Part shown: piece after piece, positions 25,643 to 35,658 of the stretch
How the letters are laid out: each line of letters opens with the position of its first letter
Position numbering within the stretch: position 1 is the stretch's first letter
Source: Stutzerimonas stutzeri
GTDB taxonomy: Bacteria; Pseudomonadota; Gammaproteobacteria; Pseudomonadales; Pseudomonadaceae
Length of the DNA stretch: 64,000 nt
Direction of reading: 5' to 3'
Assembly (NCBI GenBank): GCA_002345575.1
Contig: DDVX01000004.1
Span: 62,001 to 126,000, forward strand
The notes under the pieces: model-generated
The model's database searches: none
Seen by the model: only the letters and a program-made list of their open reading frames with translations
Told to the model about the DNA's origin: nothing
Translations under genes and position numbers: made by a program

Positions 25643-28600
25643 CTATTGCGGGTTCGCGCGGGTGCTGGACAGCAGGTTCGCCAGGTTGGCCGCCTTGGGC
25701 TTGACCAGCCAGAAGCGGCGCAGATAGTCGTCCAGGTCTTCCAGCAGTTCCGCGCCCCACTCGCTCCCGGTTTCCGCCACGTATTCGCGCAACACCCCCT
25801 GCAGGTGGCTGCGATAGGCCTCCATCGCTTCACCGGTGATCCGCTGCAGGTTGACCAGCTCGTTGTTCACCCGGTCGATAAAACTGTTGTCCATATCCAG
25901 CACATAAGCGAAGCCGCCGGTCATGCCCGAACCGAAGTTGTGTCCGGTCTTGCCCAGCACGCAGACGAAGCCGCCGGTCATGTATTCGCAGCAGTGATCC
26001 CCGGTGCCTTCCACCACCGTGTGGGCTCCGGAGTTGCGTACCGCGAAGCGCTCGCCCGCCGTACCGGCTGCGAACAGCTTGCCGCCAGTGGCGCCGTACA
26101 GGCAGGTGTTGCCGATGATGGCCGAGTCCTTCGAGCGGAAGTCGCTGGCCTTCGGCTGTGTAACCACCAGCTTGCCGCCAGTCATGCCCTTGCCCACGTA
26201 ATCGTTGGCATCGCCTTCGAGGTACATGTGCAGACCACCAGCGTTCCACACGCCAAAGCTCTGCCCCGCGGTGCCTTTGAAACGGAAGGTGATGGGCGAA
26301 GCCTTCATGCCCTGGTTTCCGTGAACACGAGCGATCTCGCCGGAGATCCGCGCGCCGATTGAACGGTCGCAGTTGCAGATATCCAGCTCGAATTCACCGC
26401 CGCTGCCAGCCTTGATGGCATCAAGTGCGAGGTTGACCATCCGCTCGGCCAGCAAGCCCTGATCGAAAGGCGGGTTTTTCTCAACCTGGCAGTATTGAGG
26501 CTTGTCCACTGGAATATGGTCACTGCCCAGTAGCGGCGTGAGATCCAGATTCGCCTGCTTGGCGGACTCCCCCGGCAGGATTTCCAGCAGATCGGTGCGC
26601 CCGATCAAATCCTGCAGGCTGCGTACACCGAGCCTGGCCAGCCACTCGCGTGTTTCCTCGGCGACGAAGGTGAAGAAGTTCACCACCATGTCCACGGTGC
26701 CGATGAAATGGTCCTTGCGCAGCTGGTCATTCTGCGTGGCCACACCGGTGGCGCAGTTGTTCAGGTGGCAGATACGCAGGTACTTGCAGCCCAGGGCGAT
26801 CATCGGCGCGGTACCGAAGCCGAAGCTCTCAGCGCCTAAAATGGCGGCTTTGACCACGTCAAGGCCGGTCTTCAAGCCACCGTCGGTTTGCACCCGGATT
26901 TTGCCGCGCAGGTCGTTGCCGCGCAGGGTCTGGTGGGTTTCGGCCAGGCCCAGTTCCCAGGGCGAGCCGGCGTAACGGATCGAGCTCAGCGGTGAGGCGC
27001 CGGTGCCGCCGTCGTAACCGGAGATGGTGATCAGGTCGGCGTAGGCCTTGGCCACCCCGGCGGCGATGGTGCCGACACCGGGCTCGGCCACCAGCTTCAC
27101 CGAGACCAGCGCCTGCGGATTGACCTGCTTGAGGTCGAAGATCAGCTGCGCCAGATCCTCGATGGAATAGATGTCATGGTGCGGTGGCGGCGAAATCAGG
27201 GTCACACCCGGCACCGCATAACGCAGCCTGGCAATCAGTCCGTTGACCTTGCCACCCGGCAGTTGCCCGCCTTCGCCCGGCTTGGCACCCTGGGCCACCT
27301 TGATCTGCAGCACCTCGGCGTTGACCAGATATTCCGGTGTCACCCCGAAACGACCAGTGGCCACCTGCTTGATCTTCGAGCTGCGCACGGTGCCGTAGCG
27401 AGCCGGGTCCTCACCACCTTCGCCGGAGTTGGAACGCCCACCAATGCGGTTCATGGCTTCGGCGATGGCCTCATGCGCCTCAGGCGAAAGGGCGCCGAGG
27501 GAAATGCCAGCGGCATCGAAGCGCTTGAGGATCGTATCCAGCGGCTCGACTTCCTCCAGGGCCAGCGGACGCTCGGCCTCCTTCAGCTTAAGCAGATCGC
27601 GCAGCATGGATACCGGCCGCTGATCGACCAGCGCGGTGTATTCCTTGAAGAGTCCGTAGCTGCCGCTCTGCACCGCTTTTTGCAGTGCACCGACCACATC
27701 CGGGTTATAGGCGTGGTATTCGCCGCCATGGACGAACTTGAGCAGACCACCCTGCTGGATCGGCTTGCGATTGTTCCACGCCTCCGCGGCGAGCGCCTGC
27801 TGCTCGGCTTCGAGGTTGACGAAACGCGCACCCTTGATGCGACTGGCAACACCACGGAAGCTCAGCTCCACCACCTCATCGGCCAGACCCACCGCCTCGA
27901 ACAGCTGCGCGCCGCGATAGGAGGTGATGGTCGAAATGCCCATCTTCGAGATGATCTTCAGCAGACCCTTGGTGATGCCCTTGCGGTAGTGTTTGAACAC
28001 CTCGTAGAGATCGCCAAGCACCTCGCCGGTACGGATCAGATCACTCAGCACCTCGTAGGCGAGAAAGGGGTAGACCGCCGTCGCGCCGAAGCCAATCAGC
28101 ACCGCGAAATGGTGCGGATCACGCGCCGTAGCAGTCTCGACAAGAATATTGCAGTCGCAGCGCAGGCCGGTCTCGATGAGCCGGTGATGCACGGCTCCCA
28201 CCGCCAGCGAGGCATGCACCGGCAATTTGCCGGGAGCGATGTTGCGATCGCTCAAGATCAGCAATACCTTGCCGCTGCGCACGGCCTCTTCGGCCTGGTC
28301 GGCGATATTGCGCACCGCTGCTTCGAGCCCGAGCGATTGATCACTGCCGTTATAGGTGTAGTTAAGGTCGATCAGCTCGCGCTCGAAGCCCGGCCGATCA
28401 ATCTCCATGATGGTCCGCCACTTCGCCGGCGAGATCACTGGAGTCGTCAGGATTGCACGATTGGCGTGGTCAGCCGTTTCCTCGAAGACGTTACGCTCGG
28501 CGCCCAGACAGGTTTCCAGGGACATCACGATGGCTTCGCGCAGCGGATCGATCGGCGGGTTGGTGACCTGAGCGAACTGCTGACGGAAGTAGTCGTAGGG

Positions 28601-30106
28601 CGAACGCACCCGGCGCGAAAGAACGGCCATCGGTGTGTCATCGCCCATGGAGCCCACCGCTTCCTGGCCCTGCTCAGCCAGCGGCCGCAGCACCTGATCA
28701 CGCTCCTCGAAGGTGACCTGGAACATCTTCATGTACTGCCTGAGCTGGTCAGCATCGTAGAAAGCCGAACCGTGATCGTTATCGTCCAGGGTCGACTGGA
28801 TGCGCAACGCATACTGGCGCAGCCACTTCTTGTAGGGATGCTGCGATTTCAGGTGACTGTCGATGTCGTCGGTGTGCAGGATCTGTCCGGTATGTGTATC
28901 CACAGCCAGAATTTGGCCCGGTCCGACACGACCCTTGGCGATGACATCCTCAGGTTGGTAATCCCAGACGCCGACTTCAGATGCCAGCGTGATGTAGCCA
29001 TTTTTGGTGGTAATCCAGCGTGCCGGGCGCAGGCCATTACGGTCGAGCAGGCAGATCGCGTGGCGACCATCGGTAAGCACCACACCCGCCGGGCCGTCCC
29101 AGGCCTCCATGTGCATGGAGTTGTATTCGTAGAAAGCGCGCAGATCCGGATCCATGGTCTCCATGTTCTGCCAGGCCGGCGGAATGATCATGCGCAGGCT
29201 GCGGAACAAGTCCATACCACCGGTGACCAGCAGCTCCAGCATATTGTCCATGCTGGAGGAGTCGGAGCCGCTGCGATTGATCAGCGGGTCAAGGCTTTGC
29301 AGATCCGGCAGCAGCTCGTTGGCGAACTTCAGACGGCGCGCCTGGGCCCAGTTACGGTTGCCGGTGATGGTGTTGATCTCGCCGTTGTGGGCAAGAAAGC
29401 GAAACGGCTGCGCCAGCGGCCACTGCGGCATGGTGTTGGTGGAAAAGCGCTGGTGAAAGACGCAGATGGCGGTCGCCAGGCGCTCGTCGCTCAGATCCGG
29501 GTAGAACTGCGCCAGGTCGGCCGGCATCATCAGGCCTTTGTAGATGATGTCCTTGTCGGAGAAGCTGCAGACGTAGAACTGCTTGTCCTCGGCTAACGCC
29601 ACCTCAGTGCGGCGACGGCTCATGAACAGTTTGATACCGAACTCGCGCTCGGACAGACCTTCGGCACTGACAAACAGCTGCTCGATGCGCGGTAATCGCT
29701 CCAGAGCCAGGCGACCCAAGACCGAAGTATCTACCGGCACTTCGCGCCAGCCAACAAGGGTCAGGCCCTGGGCGAGGATTTGTTCATTGAAACAGGCGCG
29801 GGCGGCCTCGGCTTTGATGGGGTCCTGGTCAAGGAAGACCATGCCGACAGCGTAGAGATCCGGCAGCTCGGCATCGAAGTGCTGACGGGCCATGAGGCGC
29901 ATAAAGGCGTCCGGCTTCTGCATCAGCAGCCCGCAGCCATCGCCGGTCTTGCCATCAGCGTTGATGCCGCCGCGGTGGGTCATGCAGGTCAGTGACTGGA
30001 TGGCTGTCTGCAGCAGGTGATGGCTCGCTTCGCCCTGCATATGGGCAATCAACCCGAAGCCACAGTTATCCTTGAACTCTTCAGGACGAAACAGACCTGC
30101 TCTCAT
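25643..30106 (-). CDS. gltB: Glutamate synthase (NADPH) large subunit
   Basis: A 1487-residue glutamine-dependent glutamate synthase, the main nitrogen-assimilation enzyme with glutamine synthetase. Domains in order: N-terminal Ntn glutaminase, whose nucleophile cysteine lies in EFKDNCGFGLIAHMQGE after a short propeptide; central domain; FMN-binding synthase domain (GGRSNSGEGGEDPARYGTVR and GYDGGTGASPLSSIRYAG); [3Fe-4S] cysteines in CKYLRICHLNNCATGVATQ; and the C-terminal beta-helix GXGXG repeats. The length is normal and no frame damage is seen. Long open frames on the opposite strand are antisense shadows. Confidence 0.98.
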   Translation of the reverse strand: MRAGLFRPEEFKDNCGFGLIAHMQGEASHHLLQTAIQSLTCMTHRGGINADGKTGDGCGLLMQKPDAFMRLMARQHFDAELPDLYAVGMVFLDQDPIKAEAARACFNEQILAQGLTLVGWREVPVDTSVLGRLALERLPRIEQLFVSAEGLSEREFGIKLFMSRRRTEVALAEDKQFYVCSFSDKDIIYKGLMMPADLAQFYPDLSDERLATAICVFHQRFSTNTMPQWPLAQPFRFLAHNGEINTITGNRNWAQARRLKFANELLPDLQSLDPLINRSGSDSSSMDNMLELLVTGGMDLFRSLRMIIPPAWQNMETMDPDLRAFYEYNSMHMEAWDGPAGVVLTDGRHAICLLDRNGLRPARWITTKNGYITLASEVGVWDYQPEDVIAKGRVGPGQILAVDTHTGQILHTDDIDSHLKSQHPYKKWLRQYALRIQSTLDDNDHGSAFYDADQLRQYMKMFQVTFEERDQVLRPLAEQGQEAVGSMGDDTPMAVLSRRVRSPYDYFRQQFAQVTNPPIDPLREAIVMSLETCLGAERNVFEETADHANRAILTTPVISPAKWRTIMEIDRPGFERELIDLNYTYNGSDQSLGLEAAVRNIADQAEEAVRSGKVLLILSDRNIAPGKLPVHASLAVGAVHHRLIETGLRCDCNILVETATARDPHHFAVLIGFGATAVYPFLAYEVLSDLIRTGEVLGDLYEVFKHYRKGITKGLLKIISKMGISTITSYRGAQLFEAVGLADEVVELSFRGVASRIKGARFVNLEAEQQALAAEAWNNRKPIQQGGLLKFVHGGEYHAYNPDVVGALQKAVQSGSYGLFKEYTALVDQRPVSMLRDLLKLKEAERPLALEEVEPLDTILKRFDAAGISLGALSPEAHEAIAEAMNRIGGRSNSGEGGEDPARYGTVRSSKIKQVATGRFGVTPEYLVNAEVLQIKVAQGAKPGEGGQLPGGKVNGLIARLRYAVPGVTLISPPPHHDIYSIEDLAQLIFDLKQVNPQALVSVKLVAEPGVGTIAAGVAKAYADLITISGYDGGTGASPLSSIRYAGSPWELGLAETHQTLRGNDLRGKIRVQTDGGLKTGLDVVKAAILGAESFGFGTAPMIALGCKYLRICHLNNCATGVATQNDQLRKDHFIGTVDMVVNFFTFVAEETREWLARLGVRSLQDLIGRTDLLEILPGESAKQANLDLTPLLGSDHIPVDKPQYCQVEKNPPFDQGLLAERMVNLALDAIKAGSGGEFELDICNCDRSIGARISGEIARVHGNQGMKASPITFRFKGTAGQSFGVWNAGGLHMYLEGDANDYVGKGMTGGKLVVTQPKASDFRSKDSAIIGNTCLYGATGGKLFAAGTAGERFAVRNSGAHTVVEGTGDHCCEYMTGGFVCVLGKTGHNFGSGMTGGFAYVLDMDNSFIDRVNNELVNLQRITGEAMEAYRSHLQGVLREYVAETGSEWGAELLEDLDDYLRRFWLVKPKAANLANLLSSTRANPQ

Positions 30107-30235
30107 AGGCGCTCCAGCTAAATACGTTGTAAATCAACCCCTTACCGGCCATACAGAGCAACGCCCCAAAATGGACGCGAGCAACGGGGGAGCAGTTTAC
30201 AAAGCGAGCTAGAACGACACAATTATTTTTTGCAA

Positions 30236-30270
30236 GCCCCAAAAAGGTGCGTTGCGCACTTTTTTGGGGC
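30236..30270 (-). terminator. Intrinsic terminator at the end of the pil-aro-damX operon
   Basis: A 16-bp stem, 30236-30251 with 30255-30270 (one G-T type mismatch), has a 3-base loop. Read on the minus strand it follows the damX stop codon at once and is trailed by an A/T-rich stretch. Confidence 0.75.
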
Positions 30271-30276
30271 ATTTAT

Positions 30277-31803
30277 TTAAGGTTTTTTGGCTATTTCCTG
30301 TTGTACGCCAGAAAAATTTCGTATCCAGGGTTTTCCAACCTGCAAGGCAGCCGGCAATGATTTGATTGCCTGGGTCGCCGCGTTACGATTGGGGAAACTG
30401 CCATAGGTGACCACATACAGCGGCCTGCCTTCATGCTGCTTGGTGAAGTAGCGATAGCCGCTACCGTGCTGCTTCACCAGCGCCTGGGCATTGCTTTCAT
30501 TGCGGGTGCCGAGAATCTGAATCAAGTAGTTGCCGGCAGGCTGGCTGCCATACCAGCCTGCCGCCGCAACCGGAGCAGGCGTTGCCACTGGCGCTGGCTC
30601 CCGCGGAGCTGGAGCTGGAGCTGGAGCTGGAGCTGGAGCTGGAGCTGGAGCTGGAGCAACAGGCTGGGGCGCTGGCGTAGGTGGCGCAACAGGAATTGCG
30701 TTGCTTACGGGCTCGCGTGTCTGCTCGGGAATCGGCGCCGGGGCAGTCGGCGGCGCATCCTGTAGCGGGAAATCATCGACATCCGCACTACTGGCAGCAG
30801 CGAGTGGCTCCCGAACAATTGGCGGCTGAGACGCAGGTACTGACGCATCTTCAGCAGCGCCAGATTCAGCATTGCCTTGCGATGTCTCTGGTTCCGCCGC
30901 TATGCCGAGCGGCAGACTGGTGGTAACAGGCGGCACGGGCCGTTCATCATCCCCATCACGCATGAAGAACAACGCAACCGCGACAATGCAGAGTACGCCC
31001 AGCAATGCCATCAGGTGCCTCATCGGAAGCGGAAAGCCCCAGCCTCCCGACTTCTTTTTTGCCCTGGAATGGTGCATTGCATCGATCAATTCTTCGCGCG
31101 CAACCTGATTTATTGCACCCGGCCAGCCACCAGATTGCTCATGGATGCGCAAAATCTGCTCTTCATTGAAGCAATCCAGCCCACCACCAGCACCTTCAAG
31201 GCGCAACGACAGGTATTCCCTGGTTTCATCTTCTTCATATGGTTGAAGCGCAATTGCGTGGAAGCGCTCTTCACCATCCACCAGCGCTTCCAACCGTGCC
31301 AGGAGAGACTCCTCGCCGAACAGGAACACATGCGGCCGGCCTTCCGGGCTCCCTGCTGCAAGGCGCAATAACGTCTCTACGGCGGCACCAGTCAGCTGCT
31401 CGGCATCGTCGACCAGCAGATAGATCTCCTGCCCGGTCAGCGCCAGCTGGATGATCTGCGCCATGATCGAATCAAAGTCGGTACGCGGACTTCCCAGCGC
31501 CTGGGCGACCTGCTGCAGGACTAGATTCGAATCCATGGTGGCCTGAGGGCTGATCACCACACTCTGTACCGATTGCTTGTTACTACTGGCAACCAGCGCC
31601 TGGCGCACCAGCGTCTTGCCGCTGCCTTCAGGCCCTGTCACCACCAGCAACAGCTGGCTGTAGCGTGCAAGGTGATGCAGCTGTCCCAGCACCGGCTTGC
31701 GCTGGGCAGGGAAAAATTTGAAACCGGGCACGCGGGGGGCGAAGGGATCATGGCTGAACCCGTAGTGGTTCAGGAGCGAATCATCGGCAGACAAACTGGT
31801 CAT
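30277..31803 (-). CDS. damX: DamX-like ATPase/SPOR-domain division protein
   Basis: A 508-residue inner-membrane protein. An N-terminal ExeA-type AAA ATPase domain carries a Walker A GPEGSGKT (about residues 57-64) and Walker B EIYLLVDDAEQ; a membrane helix at about 265-283 (HLMALLGVLCIVAVALFFM) follows. Next comes a long proline/alanine linker, then a C-terminal SPOR domain (GNYLIQILGTRNESNAQALV ... LYVVTYGSFPNRNAA) that binds denuded septal peptidoglycan. It is last in the probable operon pilMNOPQ-aroK-aroB, 10 bases after aroB. The linker is encoded by a pure hexanucleotide repeat (separate entry). Confidence 0.9.
   Translation of the reverse strand: MTSLSADDSLLNHYGFSHDPFAPRVPGFKFFPAQRKPVLGQLHHLARYSQLLLVVTGPEGSGKTLVRQALVASSNKQSVQSVVISPQATMDSNLVLQQVAQALGSPRTDFDSIMAQIIQLALTGQEIYLLVDDAEQLTGAAVETLLRLAAGSPEGRPHVFLFGEESLLARLEALVDGEERFHAIALQPYEEDETREYLSLRLEGAGGGLDCFNEEQILRIHEQSGGWPGAINQVAREELIDAMHHSRAKKKSGGWGFPLPMRHLMALLGVLCIVAVALFFMRDGDDERPVPPVTTSLPLGIAAEPETSQGNAESGAAEDASVPASQPPIVREPLAAASSADVDDFPLQDAPPTAPAPIPEQTREPVSNAIPVAPPTPAPQPVAPAPAPAPAPAPAPAPAPREPAPVATPAPVAAAGWYGSQPAGNYLIQILGTRNESNAQALVKQHGSGYRYFTKQHEGRPLYVVTYGSFPNRNAATQAIKSLPAALQVGKPWIRNFSGVQQEIAKKP
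30605..30657. repeat. (GGAGCT)8 hexanucleotide tandem repeat within damX
   Basis: Eight perfect GGAGCT units plus a partial ninth. On the coding (minus) strand they give an alternating Ala-Pro linker. Six-base units change linker length without breaking the frame. Confidence 0.95.
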
Positions 31804-31813
31804 GAAAATTCTC

Positions 31814-32917
31814 TCAGGTTCTCGACTGTAGCGTCAGGAGGTCATAGTCGACACGCAATGTGGCGTCCAGCACCTCGCGGGGGAACTCGCCCGTTACCAC
31901 GGCCTCGCCCAGCTGCTTGAGCAACACCAGACGCAGCTGACCGTCGAGGACCTTCTTGTCGACCGCCATGTGCTGCATAAAATCGTCTGGGGTCATGTCA
32001 GACGGCGGAACCACCGGCAAGCCAGCGCGCGCAAGCAGGCGCACTCCACGGTCCCGCTCGTCGATGGAAATCCAACCAAGCTGACGTGACATTTCCAGCG
32101 CCATTACGGTACCCGCCGCAACCGCTTCGCCATGTAACCAGGCGCCATAGCCTTGATGGGTTTCGATGGCATGACCGAAGGTATGCCCCAGATTTAGCGT
32201 GGCACGAACGCCCGCTTCACGCTCGTCCGCACCGACCACTGCCGCCTTGGCAGCACAGGAGCGGCGAATGGCCTCGGTCAGCGCGACCTGGTCGAGCTCC
32301 CGCAGCCTGTCGATATTCTCTTCGAGCCAGCCCAGGAAAGGTTCGTCGCAGATCAGCCCATATTTAATGACTTCGGCCAGGCCCGCCGACAACTCTCGCG
32401 CCGGCAAGGTCGCCAGCGTGGCTGTATCGATCAGCACCAGTTGCGGCTGGTAGAAGGCACCAATCATGTTTTTGCCCAGCGGATGATTGATACCGGTCTT
32501 GCCGCCTACCGACGAATCAACTTGGGACAGCAGCGTCGTCGGAACCTGGATAAAATTCACGCCGCGCTGGTAGCTGGCTGCCGCAAATCCGGCCATGTCG
32601 CCAATCACGCCGCCACCCAGAGCAATGATCGTGGTCTTGCGGTCATGCCTGGCCGACAACAGGCCATCGAAGATCAACTGCAAGGTTTCCCAGTTTTTCC
32701 AAGCCTCGCCATCAGGTAGAACCACAGGCGTGACAGTGTAGCCAGCGAGGCTCTGCATCAGACGTTCGAGATAAAGCGGAGCGACGGTATCGTTGGTGAC
32801 AATGGCCACCTGCTTACCGCGTATGTGAGGAGCCAACAACTCACCACGATCGATTAGCTGCTCACCTATAAGGATCGGATAGCTGCGCTCGCCGAGATCA
32901 ACATCCAGACTCTGCAT
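31814..32917 (-). CDS. aroB: 3-dehydroquinate synthase
   Basis: Second enzyme of the shikimate pathway (DAHP to 3-dehydroquinate; NAD and zinc dependent), 367 residues. Motifs: IALGGGVIGDMAGFAAASYQ for NAD binding, QVPTTLLSQVDSSVGGKTGI, and the metal histidines in LNLGHTFGHAIE and YGAWLHGEAVAAG. It follows aroK by 25 bases and precedes damX by 10, the conserved arrangement in gamma-proteobacteria. Confidence 0.97.
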   Translation of the reverse strand: MQSLDVDLGERSYPILIGEQLIDRGELLAPHIRGKQVAIVTNDTVAPLYLERLMQSLAGYTVTPVVLPDGEAWKNWETLQLIFDGLLSARHDRKTTIIALGGGVIGDMAGFAAASYQRGVNFIQVPTTLLSQVDSSVGGKTGINHPLGKNMIGAFYQPQLVLIDTATLATLPARELSAGLAEVIKYGLICDEPFLGWLEENIDRLRELDQVALTEAIRRSCAAKAAVVGADEREAGVRATLNLGHTFGHAIETHQGYGAWLHGEAVAAGTVMALEMSRQLGWISIDERDRGVRLLARAGLPVVPPSDMTPDDFMQHMAVDKKVLDGQLRLVLLKQLGEAVVTGEFPREVLDATLRVDYDLLTLQSRT

Positions 32918-32942
32918 ATAGGCCCCCGTGAATTAAAGGGGC

Positions 32943-33488
32943 TTAGGATAGCGCAGAATCGTCAGGGCATTCACGAGGTGAAAGCGAGCGTAGCTGTTCG
33001 AGAATTCCACCGACGACCAAGCGCGGAGGGCGCTCGTCGGTCTCGACGATGATGTCGGCGACTTCCCGGTACAACGGGTCTCGCAGCGCCATCAAGTCGC
33101 TCAGCATTTGCCGTGGGTTGGGAGTCTGCAATAACGGGCGATTGCGGTCTCGCGAAGTGCGGTCGAGCTGCTGTTCAACCGAGGTACACAGATAGATAAC
33201 CTGCCCACCTTCACGCAGCGCTTGCCTGTTGTCCTGCCGCAACACCGCACCGCCACCCGTAGCCAGCACTATGTCTTGCATCCGACACAGATCGACAATG
33301 GCGCTGTGTTCCCGCTCGCGAAAGCCCTGCTCACCCTCTACATCGAATATCAGCGGAATGCTGACGCCCGTGCGCTGTTCGATCTCCTTGTCGGAGTCAC
33401 GAAATACCAGACGCAGCTCCTTGGCGAGCAAACGCCCGATGGTGCTTTTACCAGCTCCCATCGGGCCTACGAGGATGATATTGGGCAC
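32943..33488 (-). CDS. aroK: Shikimate kinase
   Basis: Phosphorylates shikimate with ATP. It has 181 residues, with a Walker A motif in LVGPMGAGKSTIGRLLAKEL (residues 6-25) and the shikimate-binding DSDKEIEQRTG and ATGGGAVLR. The start is a GTG at 33488, only 5 bases after the pilQ stop, and lacks a strong ribosome site of its own, so translation is probably coupled to pilQ. Confidence 0.96.
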   Translation of the reverse strand: MPNIILVGPMGAGKSTIGRLLAKELRLVFRDSDKEIEQRTGVSIPLIFDVEGEQGFREREHSAIVDLCRMQDIVLATGGGAVLRQDNRQALREGGQVIYLCTSVEQQLDRTSRDRNRPLLQTPNPRQMLSDLMALRDPLYREVADIIVETDERPPRLVVGGILEQLRSLSPRECPDDSALS

Positions 33489-33493
33489 CGAAA

Positions 33494-35605
33494 TCAGCGA
33501 CTCACTGCTATTGCCTGATGATTGAGAATTTTCGGGGTAAGGAAAATCAAAAGTTCCGATTTATTATCCTGCACAGAATCACGACGGAACAGACGACCAA
33601 GATACGGAAGATCCCCAAGGAAAGGAACCTTGTCTACACTTTTGCTCTGAGCGTTGGAGAAAACACCGCCGATGACAACTGTCTCGCCATCGCCAACCAG
33701 AACTTTCGCATTGACTTCATTCGTGTCGATCCCCGGTACTCCATTGACGGCATTAGCCCAATCGGGGGCATCCTTGTTGACCCTAACTTCCATGATGATC
33801 CGGTTGTCAGGCGTGATCTGTGGCGTCACTTCCAAGGAAAGTGCCGCTTCCTTGAACGAAGTACTGGTTGCACCGCTGGAGCTGGCTTCCTGATAGGGAA
33901 TCTCTGATCCTTTCAGAATCTTGGCCGTCTCTTTGTCAGCGGTCATGACCTTGGGCTGGGAAACGATTTCGCCGTTACCGGTTTTCTCCATCGCTGAAAG
34001 TTGCAGGTCAAGGATTACATTGTCGGTAATGAGCCCGATACCAATACCCGAGGTGCTGTTGAGCACGCCCATATCTACGAACGGCACCGGCGCTACGCCA
34101 TCATCAGCGGTGTAGTCGCCGAACTCATCGGTTCCCGGCAGGTAGCGCCGACCATCCTCGTCAAAAGTCTGCGCACCATCCTTTCCGTAAACGCTCCACT
34201 TTCCATCCGACCTTGCACCACCCCAGCGAACCCCAAGGTTCTTGTCATAATTCACGTTCGCCTCAACGATACGCGCCTCGATCATCACCTGACGTACCGG
34301 GATATCCAGCTGCGCTACGATGCGGCGCAGCTCGTCCAGCCGCTCTTGGGTCTGGTAGGCGATGATGTTGTTGGTGCGATCGTCGACCGCGATGGAGCCA
34401 CGATCCTCGCTGGCGCCATCCCGGTCGGTTACTGACTGGAACAGACGGGCAATATCGGCCGCCTTGGCATAGTTGACCTGGACTACTTCACGGCGCAGCG
34501 GCGCCAATTCGGCGATCTGGCGCTGCGATTCCAATTCCTGTCGTTCGCGGGCAGCGATTTCCTCAGCCGGCGCGACCAGTAGGACGTTGCCGACCTGACG
34601 CTTGTCTAGACCTTTGGTCTTGAGTACCAGATCCAGCGCCTGGTCCCAAGGCACGTTCTGCAGGCGCAGGGTGATGTTTCCACTTACCGTGTCACTGGCC
34701 ACCAGGTTGAGATCGGTGAAGTCGGCAATCAGCTGAAGCACCGAGCGCACATCAATATCCTGGAAATTCAACGACAACTTTTCACCCGAATAAGCGAAAT
34801 GCTCGGCCTTGCGCTGGTCGGCCTCAGCTTCAGTCAGCGGTTTGATACTGATGGTGAGCTTGTCGTCAGTCTGGTAAGCGAGGTAGTCGTAGCGACCGGT
34901 TGGCTCGATGGAAATGGTTGCGCCATCGGCCTTACTGCTCGAATCAACAAACTTGACTGGCGTGGCGAAGTCCTGCACATCAAGGCGCACACGCAAGGCT
35001 TCCGGCAGCTGCGTCTTGGCAAATGAAACACGAATCTTGCCGCCCTGCTCTTCGATGTTCGGGCTGATCGACGGGTCCGACAGAGTAATGACCACATTAC
35101 CGGCACCATCTTCACCACGCCGGAAGTCAACGTTACTGATGGACTTGCCCGCGATCACACGATCAACCTGCGCGGTACCAACCACCGGCTGTGCTGGTGC
35201 TGGCGCAGCCACTGGAGCAGGCGCACCACCCTCACCCAGCAGGACGAACAGGTTGTTGCCATCAACACGTGTCGAATAAGGCACCAAAGAAGTGAGGTTG
35301 ACGATCAGCCGGGTACGTCCCTGCGCCTCGACAACGGTCACGCTGCGCGCATTGCCGACCCCCAGCTCACGGTTCTTGGCGCCAAGCTTGTTCGACACAC
35401 CTGGCAGATCGAGCGCGATACGTGCCGGCTGATCAAGGGTATAGCCACGCGGCGCTGCCACTGGCTCGTCAAACCCCAGTTTGAGTTCGACCTTGTCACC
35501 AGGGAGGGAGGCCACATCGATGGTGTTGAGGTTCGCAGCCAGCAACGCAGGCGAAATGAGCGCAGCCAGAAGGGACAAACCGAGACGAGAGAGGGAGGTA
35601 TTCAT
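33494..35605 (-). CDS. pilQ: Type IV pilus secretin
   Basis: Outer-membrane secretin through which the type IV pilus exits, 703 residues. I start it at 35605 (MNTSLSRLGLSLLAALISP), which gives a signal peptide ending at LLAAN; the 13 residues upstream belong to a weaker alternative. Order: two AMIN domains (about 25-270) that bind peptidoglycan, an N0/N1 secretin domain (LNFQDIDVRSVLQLIADFTD), and the C-terminal secretin pore domain (about 440-703) with VTPQITPDNRIIMEV and the ending LLIFLTPKIL. It is the last pil gene of the pilMNOPQ set. Confidence 0.97.
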   Translation of the reverse strand: MNTSLSRLGLSLLAALISPALLAANLNTIDVASLPGDKVELKLGFDEPVAAPRGYTLDQPARIALDLPGVSNKLGAKNRELGVGNARSVTVVEAQGRTRLIVNLTSLVPYSTRVDGNNLFVLLGEGGAPAPVAAPAPAQPVVGTAQVDRVIAGKSISNVDFRRGEDGAGNVVITLSDPSISPNIEEQGGKIRVSFAKTQLPEALRVRLDVQDFATPVKFVDSSSKADGATISIEPTGRYDYLAYQTDDKLTISIKPLTEAEADQRKAEHFAYSGEKLSLNFQDIDVRSVLQLIADFTDLNLVASDTVSGNITLRLQNVPWDQALDLVLKTKGLDKRQVGNVLLVAPAEEIAARERQELESQRQIAELAPLRREVVQVNYAKAADIARLFQSVTDRDGASEDRGSIAVDDRTNNIIAYQTQERLDELRRIVAQLDIPVRQVMIEARIVEANVNYDKNLGVRWGGARSDGKWSVYGKDGAQTFDEDGRRYLPGTDEFGDYTADDGVAPVPFVDMGVLNSTSGIGIGLITDNVILDLQLSAMEKTGNGEIVSQPKVMTADKETAKILKGSEIPYQEASSSGATSTSFKEAALSLEVTPQITPDNRIIMEVRVNKDAPDWANAVNGVPGIDTNEVNAKVLVGDGETVVIGGVFSNAQSKSVDKVPFLGDLPYLGRLFRRDSVQDNKSELLIFLTPKILNHQAIAVSR

Positions 35606-35658
35606 AAAAGGCTTCCGTTGTGCAGACCGGTAAAGGTTTTCCATTTTTTGCCCCGAAC

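Noticed and set aside
27176..29596. 806-codon open frame opposite gltB
   Set aside because: High-GC antisense shadow; no family-like motifs, and the minus strand codes for intact GltB throughout.
30605..30657. Possible CRISPR-like repeat array
   Set aside because: Six-base units without spacers inside a coding region; a microsatellite, not CRISPR.
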